NCBI GenBank assembly: GCA_019425015.1
Contig: JAHYYJ010000008.1
Coordinates: 1,889-65,888, forward strand
Source of the DNA: Collinsella sp.
GTDB lineage: Bacteria; Actinomycetota; Coriobacteriia; Coriobacteriales; Coriobacteriaceae
Direction: 5' to 3'
Length of the DNA stretch: 64,000 bases
Below, one piece after another: positions 16,851-27,266 of the stretch. Below the pieces are notes generated by a model. That model ran no database searches, was not told the origin of the DNA, and worked only from the letters and a program-made list of their open reading frames with translations. The position numbers and the translations under genes were made by a program. Within the stretch, counting starts at the first letter, position 1. Every line of letters begins with the position of its first letter.

Positions 16851-17927
16851 ATGGCATTCGATCCCATTCAAGAGGATTGCCATCGCCTCGTTCTTGAGGC
16901 CTTGCGCCGCGACAATATCCCGCTCACCGACGGCCCCGCCGTAGAGCGTCTGATGGAACAATTCACCCGTAACCCCGCGCCGCTCATCGTGCACGATCGC
17001 GACCGAGCTGGGCACCTCATTGCCAAGGTGGTCGAGGCTGTCGACTACCGCATTCCCTTTATCCCCGACGACGCCCAGGCAGAGCAAGAAGAAGCCGCTG
17101 CCGAGAACATGCTTCGCGAGGCCGCCGCACTCGATCCGGCCAACTGGGATGCCCAGCGCATGCTGTGCGCGCTCACCGCCGAATCTAACGAGGAATACGT
17201 GCAATATCTGGTGTCCAAGTGCGACGAGGTGGAGCACGATCTGGCGCTCAAGATTGCCTCGGCGCAGGACCCCTACGAGCGCGAGGCCGCAGGCGACCTG
17301 ACCCGCCGTCCCTACCTGCGCTGGCTTGCCGCCTTGGCATCGCGCGCGCTCATTAGCGGCCGCTACCGCATGTCGCTCGAAGCCGCAAACCGCAGCCTCG
17401 ACTTTGCCCCCAACGATCCTGCCGGCGTCCGCCACACCGCAATGCTCGCCATGGCAAAGCTCGAATACCCCGCTGAGGAGCTCAAGCGCTTTCGCTCTGC
17501 CCACTCCGTCCCCTATCTCGCCAACACGCCGCTGCGCCGTCGTCCCAAGGATGCAGAACGCGACTTGGACCCGTGGACGCTCATCGCGCTGATGAGCGCT
17601 GCCTGGCGCGAGCTGGATTACGAGGGCGCCGAACACTACCTGCGCATCCTTGCGCGCTCGTGCCCGCACGCAGCCGAGGCGCTCTACTTCCAAACCGAGT
17701 TTCCCGATGGCGTCTATGCCCGCGTCAACGTGGGTGCAGGCTCCACCGACGAGCTCGTCCTTGCACTCTCCGAGGCGACGCCGGTACTGCAGGAGGGCCT
17801 GGGCGCACCCGACAACGCCAGCTTTGCCGCCTGGGTCGCCACCAACGACATCGTGCGCTCCCAGATCGACGAGCGCATACTGCGGGCGGCCGAGCAGGGC
17901 TTGCCGTTTAAGGGAGGAGACCTCTAA
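16851..17927 (+). CDS. TPR-like helical hypothetical protein (first of a pair)
   Basis: The product is 358 aa from the ATG at 16851 with AAAGGAGG 7 nt upstream. It is almost wholly alpha-helical and acidic. TPR/SEL1-like segments can be read, for example EEAAAENMLREAAALDPANWDA, then QRMLCALTAES; ISGRYRMSLEAANRSLDFAP; and LDYEGAEHYLRILARSCPHA. There is no signal peptide or membrane segment. It overlaps the next gene by 1 nt (TAATG), so the two are translationally coupled and probably interact. A scaffold or regulatory role is possible. I do not recognise a named family. The pair directly precedes the MurT-GatD gene. Confidence 0.7.
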   Translation: MAFDPIQEDCHRLVLEALRRDNIPLTDGPAVERLMEQFTRNPAPLIVHDRDRAGHLIAKVVEAVDYRIPFIPDDAQAEQEEAAAENMLREAAALDPANWDAQRMLCALTAESNEEYVQYLVSKCDEVEHDLALKIASAQDPYEREAAGDLTRRPYLRWLAALASRALISGRYRMSLEAANRSLDFAPNDPAGVRHTAMLAMAKLEYPAEELKRFRSAHSVPYLANTPLRRRPKDAERDLDPWTLIALMSAAWRELDYEGAEHYLRILARSCPHAAEALYFQTEFPDGVYARVNVGAGSTDELVLALSEATPVLQEGLGAPDNASFAAWVATNDIVRSQIDERILRAAEQGLPFKGGDL

Positions 17928-18970
17928 TGGATCCGAGCGTCTACATCCCCGCCTACCTGGAGCGCACCTATCTGGCGTCGCACCCCGAGCTCACCGATGC
18001 AGCACGCGAGCTTGTCCATAACGACATTAGCGCGAATCCCCAAAAGTATGCGCAGTCCGAGCATGCCCGGGCGCTGCTGTCCTATGCCGGTGTTCATCGT
18101 CACCTGCTCGACGAGCTCCATCGCATCGAGGACATGGGCAGCGACGAGGAGTTCGAGCAGACGCGCAATCGTCTGTTCGACGACATGCGCGATGAGCTGC
18201 TCAAGATCGTCCGCGTCGATTCACTGGCCGTCGACGCGCAGCTGCTCGCCATCATCCTGGCCGACACGCCCGTTGACGCCTGCCTGGGCGACCTGATGAA
18301 GCTCGAGGCGAGCACGGCCGACTACCTGCAACAGAGCGTGCCCGGGTTTGATATGGAGGCCCCGCACTATTGGGCCAATAATGTTTTGGCCGACGGTGTC
18401 ACCGCGGCAGACCTCACCGTAAGCGAGCCGGCGCTTATCGGGTGGCTCCACACGCTCGAGGCCATCTCGCAGCTGTGCATGGCGAGCGCCCGCTACCGCG
18501 CCGCCGCCAACTATGCTCGCCGTGTCCTTAAGGCGGAGGGCTATCCCACCCGGGCCGCCGGCACCGTATTGCTTGCCCTCGCCCGCTTGGAAGACCAGGA
18601 CGGCTTTTTTGCCCTGGCGCATCAGCTCGAGGAACAGATGGGGGCAGACGCACTCGAAAACTCTCCTTGGTACCTGCTCGCCCGCACGATCTTGCTGTTC
18701 AAAACAAACAAGATGCGCCCGGCGGTGCGTGCGCTGCGTGAGTTCGCTAACCGCTGCGAGGGCGGCGCGTTCTTCTTGCTGAATCCCATGTACCAGACGC
18801 CGTATCTTCCCTGCCGACCCGAGCCGCGCGACCCCTGGGACCTTTCGCACCAGGCAGTTTGGGAGGCCGACGGCATTATCTCGGACACCCCCGACTTTGC
18901 CCCCTGGGCCAACGCCTGCGAAGATGTATCGCAGCTCGCCCAGGAATTTGCGCGCCGCTACGGCTTTTAG
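17927..18970 (+). CDS. TPR-like helical hypothetical protein (second of a pair)
   Basis: The product is 347 aa. Its ATG overlaps the stop of the preceding gene and has GGGAGGAG 8 nt upstream. Like its partner it is helical and acidic, with repeat-like segments (ASARYRAAANYARRVLKAEGY, LEDQDGFFALAHQLEEQMG, TNKMRPAVRALREFANRCEGG). The two ends share a similar architecture (a C-terminal region with PxLxxRP near YQTPYLPCRPEPRDPWDL), suggesting descent from a duplication. It lies 45 bp upstream of murT-gatD in the same direction and may be in one transcript. No function can be assigned. Confidence 0.7.
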   Translation: MDPSVYIPAYLERTYLASHPELTDAARELVHNDISANPQKYAQSEHARALLSYAGVHRHLLDELHRIEDMGSDEEFEQTRNRLFDDMRDELLKIVRVDSLAVDAQLLAIILADTPVDACLGDLMKLEASTADYLQQSVPGFDMEAPHYWANNVLADGVTAADLTVSEPALIGWLHTLEAISQLCMASARYRAAANYARRVLKAEGYPTRAAGTVLLALARLEDQDGFFALAHQLEEQMGADALENSPWYLLARTILLFKTNKMRPAVRALREFANRCEGGAFFLLNPMYQTPYLPCRPEPRDPWDLSHQAVWEADGIISDTPDFAPWANACEDVSQLAQEFARRYGF

Positions 18971-19015
18971 CGACGCGATCGCCCCGACCATGTCATCTAT
19001 GTTAGGAACGGCTTC

Positions 19016-21193
19016 ATGAACCTCCGCTCATCTCTCGCCTGTGCCTCGAGCGATATCGCCCGCTGGGGGCTGCGCTCCGTCCTTAAGCGCCAGGGCGGCG
19101 TACTCCCCGGCCGCATCGCCATGAAGATCGACCCCGAGCTGCTAAGCGACCTCGCGAGCCTGGTCGACCGCAGCGTGGTGATCACCGGCACCAACGGCAA
19201 GACCACCACCTCCAACCTCATCGCCGACGCCGTTGCTGCCAGCGGTGCTACCGTGGTGTGCAACCGTGCCGGCAACAATATGGAGCCTGGTGTGGTGGGC
19301 GCTCTGCTCGAGGCCCGCGGCAACCTTAAGCGAACCGCCAGCAGCAAGCGCGTAGGCGTTTTTGAATGCGATGAGCTCTACACTGTGCGCGTCCTGCCCA
19401 AGCTCAAGCCGACGTACTTCGTGCTGCTCAACCTGTTCCGTGACCAGCTAGATCGCTATGGCGAGATCGATCACACCCAGGAGGTCATCGCCCACGCGTT
19501 GGAGCTTTCGCCGGCAACGACGCTCATCTACAACGCCGACGACCCGCTGTGCGCCTCGATTGCCGCGCGCGTTCCCAACGCGAGTATTGCCTTTGGCATC
19601 GATGGCGCCACGGGCACCGAGTCCGACCGCATTAGCGACTCGCGCTTTTGCTCGCAGTGCAACGCCCCGTTGGAGTACGACTACGTACAGTATGGTCAAC
19701 TCGGCGCCTACCATTGCCCCTCGTGCGGCTGGGCCCGCCCTGCGCTTGTCCGTCGTGTGACGGGCGTGGAACTCGGCTGCGACGGCTACGGCTTTGACCT
19801 TGTCTTTGGACCCGATACCGACGCACCCGCAACGCATATCGCCACGCGCTACAACGGTCTGTACATGGTCTATAACGTTGCCGCCGCCTTCTTTGCCACA
19901 CACGAGTTGGGCGTGAACACGGCGCTTCTACAGCCTACGCTCGATGCCTATGTGCCTGCCGGCGGTCGTATGGGGCGCTGGGATATCGCCGGCCGCACCG
20001 TCGAGGCCAACCTGGCCAAGAATCCCGTAGGCTTCGATCGACAAATCCAGTCCATCAAGACGGCAGGCGGCAGACTCTGCGCTTTCTTCCTCAATGACAA
20101 CGACGCCGACGGCCACGATGTCTCGTGGATCTACGACGTCGACTTCGAGCGCATCGCCGATACCCCGGGGCTTGTCGCCTTTGCCGGCGGCACGCGTGCA
20201 CACGATATGCAGGTGCGCCTCAAGTACGCCGGCATCGACGCCGCCATTATCTCGGACGTCGCGCAGGCAATTGGCGCCATGGCAGACGAGGCCGCCGATG
20301 ACACCTTCTACGCCGTCGCCAACTACACGGCCTTCCCGCCGCTGGTCAAAGAACTCGACGGGCTGAAGGGTGCCGATGCAGCCACGGTTGCCGCCCGCGC
20401 CGCAGTCCGCGCCGACGGCAGCGCTCTTCCTGTCGGTATCGCGCCAGTCGAGCTCTCGCGCCCGCTGCGCATCGTCTACCTGTATCCCGATGCCCTCAAC
20501 CTCTATGGCGACGGCGGCAGCGTCATCGCCCTCGAGCGCCGCTGCGCCTGGCGCGGCATCCCCGTTCGCGTGGATGAGGTCCGCATGGGCGAGGTGCTCG
20601 ATCTGCATGATGCCGATATCGTCATGATGGGCGGCGGATCCGATCGCGACCAGCTAGCCGTGGCACACGAGCTGCTCGCCCAAAAAGACAAGGTCGCAGC
20701 CTATGTTGAGGACGGCGGTTCGCTGCTCGCCATCTGCGGCAGCTATCAGCTGCTCGGCCGTTCGTACTATATGGGCGAAAATCGCATCGAGGGCCTGGGC
20801 GTCATTGCCGCCGAGACCGTACGCGGCTCCGACCGCCTGATCGGCAACGTCGCCGTCAAGACCGACCTGGCACCCGAGCCCTTTGTGGGATTCGAGAACC
20901 ACGGTGGCCGCACGCTTTTGGACGCCGATGCCACGCCGCTCGGAACGTCCGTCGTCACGGGCACCGGCAACAACGGCGACGATGGCTTTGAGGGTCTCAT
21001 CTACAAGGGTGTCATCGGCACGTACCTGCATGGCCCGGCGCTGCCCAAAAACCCCGAACTCGCCGACTGGCTGATCGCGCACGCCCTCGAGCGCCGCGGC
21101 GATGCGCAGGCCACAGCCCTGCTGCCGCTCAAACCCCTCGACGACGCCTACGAGCACGCCGCCCACGACGCCGCCATGAAGCTCCTCCCCTAG
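19016..21193 (+). CDS. murT-gatD: Fused MurT-GatD: lipid II isoglutaminyl synthase in one chain
   Basis: The product is 725 aa. Residues 1 to about 450 are MurT: the Mur-ligase P-loop is in VVITGTNGKTTTSNLIADA near residue 58, a Zn-ribbon (CSQCNAPL to CPSCGW) lies near residues 218-244, and a C-terminal DUF1727 domain follows. Residues about 480 to 715 are GatD, a class I glutamine amidotransferase of the CobB/CobQ type: IVYLYPDALNLYGDGGSV, the nucleophile Cys in LLAICGSYQLLG, and the catalytic His in IGTYLHGPALPKNPELAD. The complex amidates D-Glu of lipid II, at the membrane face, using glutamine and ATP. The two activities are normally separate adjacent genes; here there is no stop or frameshift between them. 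AGGAACGG precedes the ATG. Confidence 0.93.
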   Translation: MNLRSSLACASSDIARWGLRSVLKRQGGVLPGRIAMKIDPELLSDLASLVDRSVVITGTNGKTTTSNLIADAVAASGATVVCNRAGNNMEPGVVGALLEARGNLKRTASSKRVGVFECDELYTVRVLPKLKPTYFVLLNLFRDQLDRYGEIDHTQEVIAHALELSPATTLIYNADDPLCASIAARVPNASIAFGIDGATGTESDRISDSRFCSQCNAPLEYDYVQYGQLGAYHCPSCGWARPALVRRVTGVELGCDGYGFDLVFGPDTDAPATHIATRYNGLYMVYNVAAAFFATHELGVNTALLQPTLDAYVPAGGRMGRWDIAGRTVEANLAKNPVGFDRQIQSIKTAGGRLCAFFLNDNDADGHDVSWIYDVDFERIADTPGLVAFAGGTRAHDMQVRLKYAGIDAAIISDVAQAIGAMADEAADDTFYAVANYTAFPPLVKELDGLKGADAATVAARAAVRADGSALPVGIAPVELSRPLRIVYLYPDALNLYGDGGSVIALERRCAWRGIPVRVDEVRMGEVLDLHDADIVMMGGGSDRDQLAVAHELLAQKDKVAAYVEDGGSLLAICGSYQLLGRSYYMGENRIEGLGVIAAETVRGSDRLIGNVAVKTDLAPEPFVGFENHGGRTLLDADATPLGTSVVTGTGNNGDDGFEGLIYKGVIGTYLHGPALPKNPELADWLIAHALERRGDAQATALLPLKPLDDAYEHAAHDAAMKLLP

Positions 21194-21200
21194 CACCCCA

Positions 21201-21233
21201 CCACCACAAAGGGGACAGGTACCTTTGTGGTGG
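21201..21233 (+). repeat. 33-bp palindrome with GGGGACAGGT core
   Basis: Perfect 12-bp arms CCACCACAAAGG and CCTTTGTGGTGG surround GGACAGGTA, followed by TTTTCC. It lies 8 bp past the murT-gatD stop and may act as its terminator. It is nearly identical, in reverse orientation, to the palindrome at 60226-60258. Confidence 0.75.
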
Positions 21234-21293
21234 TTTTCCAGTTTGCCAACGATATACGCGCCGGCAAAAAAGTCTGCTATACTCTTTCCCGCT

Positions 21294-21370
21294 GTCCCCA
21301 TCGTCTAGCGGCCAAGGACGCCACCCTTTCAAGGTGGATATCGCGGGTTCGAATCCCGCTGGGGGCACCA
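21294..21370 (+). tRNA. tRNA-Glu (anticodon UUC)
   Basis: A complete cloverleaf: acceptor GTCCCCA/TGGGGGC, D-arm GTCTAGCGGCCAAGGAC, anticodon stem CCACC/GGTGG with loop CTTTCAA (anticodon TTC), T-arm GCGGGTTCGAATCCCGC, and an encoded CCA end. It is followed by a strong terminator. Confidence 0.97.
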
Positions 21371-21381
21371 TTTGAAACGAG

Positions 21382-21414
21382 AAGCCCGTTACCCCCGCGG
21401 TGACGGGCTTTTTG
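21382..21414 (+). terminator. Terminator of the tRNA-Glu gene
   Basis: AAGCCCGT-ACC pairs with GGT-ACGGGCTT across a short loop and is followed by TTTTTGC, 12 bp past the tRNA CCA. Confidence 0.85.
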
Positions 21415-21426
21415 CTACCCATACGC

Positions 21427-21440
21427 CGGGATTCGAACCC
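21427..21440. repeat. Inverted 14-bp copy of the tRNA-Glu T-arm
   Basis: CGGGATTCGAACCC is the exact reverse complement of the T-arm part GGGTTCGAATCCCG of the tRNA at 21345-21358. No other tRNA part accompanies it. It could be a scar of an element that used a tRNA 3' end, or chance. Confidence 0.4.
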
Positions 21441-21467
21441 CGAAGGCATAAAATCACACTGTCATCC

Positions 21468-21702
21468 AAGGGCCCGTGGACAAAAAATAGCAAATATGAG
21501 TACTGTTACCAATTTAGTAACAGCGATTTCATGCCATCAGAAGGCGATTTGGACACAAGGCGTCCTATGGCGGAGGAATTGCAGGCATTTATCAGCTAAG
21601 TACTTGGACATATGTTGCGTAACACTGCATATTTTGCAAAAAGATAATGCTACAGGGCTTGTGACAGTACTCATATTTGACGTTTTTTGCCCACGACCCC
21701 TT
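21468..21702. mobile_element. MITE-like element with about 42-bp terminal inverted repeats
   Basis: The left end (21468-21509) and right end (21661-21702) are inverted copies matching at about 36 of 42 positions. They share a CGTGG-CAAAAAA block and the exact 16-mer CAAATATGAGTACTGT. The 150-bp interior has no gene. It is AT-rich compared with both flanks. Size and structure fit a non-autonomous miniature element. No clear target duplication was found. Confidence 0.65.
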
Positions 21703-21751
21703 ATTGCGTGGGCGAATCAGTTGCAAAGCGGGATCCAAAGCGTCCTTCGCA

Positions 21752-21789
21752 AACAAATAGCCGGGGCCCGCGCGATGCGGACCCCGGCT
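21752..21789 (-). terminator. Terminator of glnN
   Basis: On the minus strand, AGCCGGGGTCCGC pairs (with one mismatch) with CGCGGGCCCCGGCT and is followed by ATTTGTTTG. It lies 30 bp past the glutamine synthetase stop. Confidence 0.82.
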
Positions 21790-21818
21790 CAATACCGTGA
21801 CGATATGTCGGTTACGTT

Positions 21819-23906
<2,088 letters not shown>

Positions 23907-24332
23907 ACGGAACTCCCTTCGTATCGGCACCGCGTGAGATGCGGTGTTGATTACTAACGAACGAGTCATAGCTTAGACTCGCCGTGTTTCCGCGACATTA
24001 CCGTTATGTTGCTGTCGCGAAACCAATCAATGAGGTTACCGCATCGCGGCGGCGTTGCCGCCCTCAACAGCCAATCAACTGTATAAATTGCAGACCTCTC
24101 CCCATGGTTTAAGGGTAGTCAATTTGGGATGGGGCTCTATTAACTGGTATTTCGTATCAGATACCAGTCTTTATAGCCCCATCCTAGATTGACCGCTCTG
24201 CTATAGGGAATGTCGATAGCAAGGCATCTTTGATTGGTATCCCCGAATAGCGAGTGAAACTCCACCGTGACACAGTGGTGCTGTAGAATCCTTACAACAC
24301 ATCACACTATTACGTATCTAAAGGAGCACGAT
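23907..24332. other. 426-bp divergent intergenic region between glnN and metF
   Basis: This holds the inverted-repeat element at 24114-24194 and AAGGAG before metF. I looked for SAM, cobalamin and THF riboswitch consensus near metF and did not see one. Confidence 0.4.
24114..24194. repeat. 81-bp inverted-repeat element (AGTCAATTTGGGA family)
   Basis: The left arm begins GGTAGTCAATTTGGGATGGG and the right arm is its imperfect inverse, ending CCATCCTAGATTGACC; ATACCAG/CTGGTAT extends the stem inwards. The same arm sequence occurs, with C for T, at the perfect-arm element 46241-46367, so these are two members of one family with different interiors. Confidence 0.7.
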
Positions 24333-25205
24333 ATGCGCGTCGACGAGGTTTTTAAGCAGGCAGCATCCCAGGGCACCGCACCCGTTTCGTTTGAGATGTT
24401 CCCGCCCAAGGGCGAGCTTACCCTCAACACGGCTCGCGAGGTGGCAGGCAATCTGTGCAAGCTTTCGCCGAGCTTTGTCTCGGTCACCTGCTCTGCCGGC
24501 GGCTCGGGCAATGGCGCCACCACCGCCCCCATCGCGCATATGATTACGAGCGAATTCAATACGCCCTCGGTGGCGCACCTCACCTGCGTGGGCCGCTCGC
24601 ACGCCGATATCGTCGCCAAGATCGACGAATACCGCTCCGCCGGCGTAGAAAACATCCTGGCCCTGCGCGGTGATCTGCCCACTGGCGCGACCGAGGATGA
24701 CAAGCCCGCCTCGGACTACGCCTACGCCCGTGACCTCATCCCCGAGCTTGTCGACGCCGGCTTTTGTGTGGGCGCCGCGGCCTACCCCGAGGGCCACATT
24801 GCCTGTGAGGACCTCAACGCTTCGGTCGAATACCTCAAGCAAAAACAGGACGCCGGCGCGAGCTTCTTTGTGACGCAGCTCTTCTTTGACAACGAGTGCT
24901 TCTACCGCTTCCGCGAGCTTGCCGACAAGGCGGGCATCACCGTGCCCATTACCGCGGGCATCATGCCGTTTATGGGCAAGTCGCAAATCAGCCGCATGGT
25001 CTTTATGTGCGGTGCGTCGCTGCCCTCCCCCGTCATCAAGATTCTCGCCAAGTACGAGAACGACCCCGAGAGCCTGCAGGCAGCCGGTGTAGATTATGCC
25101 GCCCGTCAGCTTTGCGACCTCAAGGAGCACGGTGCCGCCGGTCTGCACCTGTACACTATGAATCGTCCTGCGATCGCCGCGACCATTATGGAGCGCCTAG
25201 GGTAA
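24333..25205 (+). CDS. metF: Methylenetetrahydrofolate reductase
   Basis: The product is 290 aa from the ATG at 24333 with AAAGGAG 8 nt upstream. It reduces 5,10-methylene-THF to 5-methyl-THF, the methyl donor for MetH. A TIM-barrel flavoprotein: VSFEMFPPKGE with the catalytic Glu, FVSVTCSAGGSGNGAT, LTCVGRSHADI, NILALRGDLP, SFFVTQLFFDNECFYRF and ITAGIMPF are all family signatures. It overlaps the next gene by 1 nt (TAATG). With the activation-domain gene and metH it forms the methionine-methylation locus, now split by an inserted restriction-modification pair. Confidence 0.95.
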   Translation: MRVDEVFKQAASQGTAPVSFEMFPPKGELTLNTAREVAGNLCKLSPSFVSVTCSAGGSGNGATTAPIAHMITSEFNTPSVAHLTCVGRSHADIVAKIDEYRSAGVENILALRGDLPTGATEDDKPASDYAYARDLIPELVDAGFCVGAAAYPEGHIACEDLNASVEYLKQKQDAGASFFVTQLFFDNECFYRFRELADKAGITVPITAGIMPFMGKSQISRMVFMCGASLPSPVIKILAKYENDPESLQAAGVDYAARQLCDLKEHGAAGLHLYTMNRPAIAATIMERLG

Positions 25206-25996
25206 TGGAAAAACCGCACATCGATACAACCGTTGTTGAAGTGCCGGCCGACCTTGCGTCGCCGGCGCTTTACCGTATCGACGCTGCCCACCACCCTCGT
25301 GTCGACCGTGCCGAGATGCTGCGGTATCTGGGCTACGGCGGCCAGCAGATTGAGCCCGAGCTGTCCCGACGAATTGAGCTTGTAGTCGAGCGCCTAGAGC
25401 TGGATATCGAGCCCCGCGGCGTGCGACGCGTGTTTGCCGTCGATGCCACGGGCGTCGACGAGCAGGGCGAGCCCTGCATCCGCTTGGTTGGCACCAATGT
25501 TAAGCTGCGGGGTCGTGATATCTATCGCCACCTTAAGGACGCCCGCCTTGCCGCACTCATGGCATGCACCCTCGGCATGAACGCCGAGCGTCGCCTGCGC
25601 ACCACGGGAGCCCAGCAGCCTCTGGAAGGCACCGTGCTCGACGCCGCATGCTCTGCCTATGTAGAAGCCGCCGTCGAGCAGATGGACCAGCAGGTCAAGG
25701 CTGCGGCCGTTGCACACGGGCTCGCCGGTAACTGGCGCTTTAGTCCCGGCTATGGCGACTGCCCGCTCTCGGCCCAGCGCTCAATCGTGGCTGCGCTCAA
25801 CGCTACGCGGCTCATCGGGCTTACCGTCACGCCGACCAGCCTGCTCATGCCCACCAAGAGCGTGACCGCGGTGATCGGTCTGTTTGACGGCGAGGTCCAC
25901 GACGCCCAGAGCCGCCCCACCTGCAATATCTGCCGCATGCGTGAGCACTGCCGCTTCCGCGCCGCCCACACCACCTGCTATTCGCATTCTGAATAA
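25205..25996 (+). CDS. Methionine synthase reactivation-domain protein (stand-alone)
   Basis: The product is 263 aa starting at the ATG overlapping the metF stop. It matches the C-terminal AdoMet-binding activation domain of cobalamin-dependent methionine synthase: LRYLGYGGQQIEPEL near the N-terminus, the RFSPGYGDCPLSAQ motif (AdoMet-binding RxSPGYGD), and LTPTSLLMPTKSVTAVIG-like sequence. The end has CNICRMREHCRFR, a Cys cluster typical of stand-alone versions. MetH of this locus stops after its B12 domain, so this protein should reduce and methylate oxidised cobalamin in trans. Confidence 0.86.
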   Translation: MEKPHIDTTVVEVPADLASPALYRIDAAHHPRVDRAEMLRYLGYGGQQIEPELSRRIELVVERLELDIEPRGVRRVFAVDATGVDEQGEPCIRLVGTNVKLRGRDIYRHLKDARLAALMACTLGMNAERRLRTTGAQQPLEGTVLDAACSAYVEAAVEQMDQQVKAAAVAHGLAGNWRFSPGYGDCPLSAQRSIVAALNATRLIGLTVTPTSLLMPTKSVTAVIGLFDGEVHDAQSRPTCNICRMREHCRFRAAHTTCYSHSE

Positions 25997-26105
25997 AATG
26001 TCAATTGATGGCACGGTATCGAGGGAATCTCATCCGTAAGTAAGCGGATGTCCTCACAAACAAGTACCATAAGATGCCAAATAACAACTATCTGAAAGCC
26101 AGTAC

Positions 26106-27266
26106 ATGCACAACATTCTGCAGTTCTCGCCACAACTAACCGCGCTTGAGTTTTTTTCAGGCATTGGCTTGGCTCGTGCCGGCATGGCAAAAGCCGGAAT
26201 CAAAACAATCTGGGCAAATGACATAGACCGTACTAAATGCGCCATGTACAGCCAGCGCTGGGGCGATGAGCATCTAGTCGAGCAGGATGTCCACACACTC
26301 GACCCCGACCTAATACCCCAAGCCGACATCGCATGGGCGTCAAGCCCTTGCACAAACTTATCTCTCGCGGGAAACAGGGAGGGACTTATCTCTGGCAAAG
26401 AGTCCAGTGCGTTCTTTGGCTTTATTAAGGCCATCGAAGGAATGAGCGATCGTGCCCCGCGGGCACTTGTTCTCGAAAACGTCATCGGCCTTGCCACGTC
26501 TAATAACAGTGATGACTTTAGACTCGTTTGCCAGGAATTTAATCGTTTAGGCTATTCATGCGACGCTTATTTTATCGATGCACGGCACTGGCTTCCCCAG
26601 TCACGCCCCCGCATGTTTATCGTCGGATTAAAAGACCCTCTTCCCAACAGCCGACTCGATTCCTCGCTTCGACCTGAAAAGGTCTCCTGGATTCACTCCG
26701 ACCCTTCACTCATTACGCACGTCTCTCACCTAAACGAGCCGAGCCCACTTCGCATGACGGGCCTTGCAACGGTTGTTGAAGATATTCCCGAGGGCGACAA
26801 GCGTTGGTGGAACAAAAACCAAGTACAAGCATTTATCGACTCGCTTGCACCGCATCAAGCAGAGCGCCTTCAGCGCTTCTTAAATGCCAAAGAAAAAACT
26901 GTTCGCACTGCTTACCGTCGCACGCGATCAGGCGTTGTGCGCTGGGAAATCCGTGAAGAAGAAATTGCCGGATGTCTAAGAACGGCTCGCGGCGGCTCAT
27001 CAAGACAGGCAGTCGTTATATGCGAAAACGGAAAGATAGAAGTTCGCTGGATGACTGGAACCGAATATGCCCGTCTCCAAGGTGCTGACTCATGTCAGTT
27101 TAGCGGCTTCTCGGATGCTCAGATTCGCTACGCATTCGGCGATGCAGTTGCCGTGCCAGTTGTCACTTGGCTTATAAAAAATGCAGTCAAACCAGCGCTT
27201 ATGTCTTCAAGGAACGGAGTGAACAATAATGGAAATGACCAATTGCTCCTTGAACGAGCCCGATAA
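26106..27266 (+). CDS. DNA (cytosine-5-)-methyltransferase
   Basis: The product is 386 aa with all key C5-methylase motifs in order: I (LEFFSGIGLARAGMAKAG), IV with the catalytic Cys (ASSPCTNLSLAGNREG), VI (LVLENVIG), VIII (WLPQSRPRMFIVG), then a target-recognition region and IX/X (RLQGADSCQFSGFSDAQIRYAFGDAVAVPV). It would methylate cytosine in a recognition site that cannot be read from sequence. It overlaps the next gene by 38 bp. Both are more AT-rich than the flanking met genes and have weak ribosome sites, signs of transfer. It is the protective half of a type II restriction-modification system. Confidence 0.92.
   Translation: MHNILQFSPQLTALEFFSGIGLARAGMAKAGIKTIWANDIDRTKCAMYSQRWGDEHLVEQDVHTLDPDLIPQADIAWASSPCTNLSLAGNREGLISGKESSAFFGFIKAIEGMSDRAPRALVLENVIGLATSNNSDDFRLVCQEFNRLGYSCDAYFIDARHWLPQSRPRMFIVGLKDPLPNSRLDSSLRPEKVSWIHSDPSLITHVSHLNEPSPLRMTGLATVVEDIPEGDKRWWNKNQVQAFIDSLAPHQAERLQRFLNAKEKTVRTAYRRTRSGVVRWEIREEEIAGCLRTARGGSSRQAVVICENGKIEVRWMTGTEYARLQGADSCQFSGFSDAQIRYAFGDAVAVPVVTWLIKNAVKPALMSSRNGVNNNGNDQLLLERAR

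Noticed and set aside
21427..21450. Possible second tRNA gene on the minus strand
   Set aside because: Only a T-arm-like match is present; no acceptor, D-arm or anticodon arm can be folded around it.
24195..24332. SAM, cobalamin or THF riboswitch upstream of metF
   Set aside because: No conserved core (such as a B12-box or SAM-I kink) was recognised in the leader.
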